The translations under genes were made by a program, and so were the position numbers. The notes under the pieces are model-generated. The model searched no databases. It was not told the DNA's origin and saw only the letters and a program-made list of their open reading frames with translations. From Myxococcus stipitatus (GTDB lineage Bacteria > Myxococcota > Myxococcia > Myxococcales > Myxococcaceae), in NCBI RefSeq assembly GCF_021412625.1, contig NZ_JAKCFI010000005.1, positions 682,001-746,000 of the forward strand: DNA of 64,000 bases, read 5' to 3'. Each line of letters begins with the position of its first letter. The first letter of the stretch is position 1. Positions 63,628-64,000 of the stretch are shown piece by piece.

Positions 63628-64000
63628 ATGAGTGGCCTCGTCTTCGAAGTCGACACACGCGCTCCCGTGAGCGCGCCCGAGCGCGCGGACCTCGCCTGCT
63701 TCGTGGGCTTCGTCCGCCGCGTCCCGGGCACGCCCGTCCCGCTGGACCTCCAGCAGTGGCTCGTCGAGCACGGCTGGAGCGCGGGCCCGCTGTCGGCCCT
63801 GGGGGACGTGCCCGTCCCCATCGAACGCTGGAGCGACTTCGCCCGGCTGTTCGACTGGGAGGGCACGTACCTGGGCGCGGCGGTCCGCTCGTTCTTCACC
63901 CAGGGCGGGCGCAAGTGCTACGTCGTCCGCGTCGGCGACCCGTGGCCGGCCCTGGCCCCGCGCGCGGCCCGCGCGCCGCTCGCGCAGAAGCTGCTCCCCG
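63628..64000 (+). CDS. Second sheath-like protein, partial (runs off right edge)
   Basis: The frame from ATG 63628 is open to the end of the window (about 124 codons). The N-terminus reads SGLVFEVDTRAP and ADLACFVGFVRRVPG; a later AAVRSFFTQGGRKCYVVRVGDPW matches the sheath-family handle region (compare VRAYFNEGGSRLYV in the upstream sheath). Injection systems of this kind usually encode more than one sheath paralog. Only the beginning is seen, so length and function remain open. Confidence 0.85.
   Translation, partial: MSGLVFEVDTRAPVSAPERADLACFVGFVRRVPGTPVPLDLQQWLVEHGWSAGPLSALGDVPVPIERWSDFARLFDWEGTYLGAAVRSFFTQGGRKCYVVRVGDPWPALAPRAARAPLAQKLLP

Overview
This window is chromosomal DNA of a high-GC deltaproteobacterium, almost certainly a myxobacterium of the Myxococcaceae (Myxococcus/Corallococcus/Pyxidicoccus type). 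The evidence is: codon third positions nearly all G or C; many two-component and one-component regulators; several large repeat-bearing lipoproteins; and a complete alternative isovaleryl-CoA operon (aibR-aibA-aibB-aibC-mvaS), a pathway worked out in Myxococcus xanthus. No rRNA, tRNA, CRISPR array, intact insertion sequence or replication origin was seen.

Layout. 1-2336 (minus): globin-coupled oxygen-sensor histidine kinase, its double-receiver response regulator and a receiver/kinase hybrid that runs off the left edge. 2513-5084: BON/SRPBCC envelope protein, small proline-rich protein, phosphoribosyltransferase. 5229-15576 (plus): PAS kinase/NtrC-type regulator pair, a lone receiver, an OmpA/FecR/CHASE2 operon and a receiver-GAF protein with a ruined GGDEF site. 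15611-17404: aspartyl beta-hydroxylase, Nif11-like peptide and sulfotransferase, translationally coupled. 17527-22262: the aib operon with a candidate AibR operator.

22388-28127: hypothetical proteins, an SH3/NlpC-P60 lipoprotein, an AlkB-like dioxygenase, a histidine-rich repeat protein and a gene with two compensating frameshifts. 28347-33545: a 1252-residue Fn3/FG-GAP lipoprotein, then an sdpR/sdpI-like autorepressor and membrane protein pair. 33727-45417: accessory metabolism (amidohydrolase, aldo/keto reductase, WD40 lipoprotein, GST with divergent LysR regulator, Gfo/Idh/MocA oxidoreductase, zinc alcohol dehydrogenase, NmrA-like protein). 45531-50728: a tight plus-strand cassette of caspase-like protease, a protein of unknown function, a metallo-beta-lactamase-fold hydrolase and a patatin-like phospholipase. 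This looks like a conflict or programmed-death module.

50733-55869: ECF sigma factor, rhodanese lipoprotein, cysteine-rich small lipoprotein, outer-membrane barrel candidate, DUF2147 protein and a CYP152-type peroxygenase P450. 56009-64000: a PLD-like protein, an ETHE1-type persulfide dioxygenase, and the start of a contractile injection (eCIS, phage-tail-like) locus that continues past the right edge: DUF4255 protein, unknown, sheath, tube, second sheath-like protein.

Functions are read from motifs and context only. Residue numbers were counted by hand from the chosen start codons and may be off by one or two. The most notable items are the caspase/MBL/patatin cassette, the hydroxylase/Nif11/sulfotransferase trio, the eCIS locus with a possible PLD-like cargo, and the globin-sensor system with its extra hybrid kinase.
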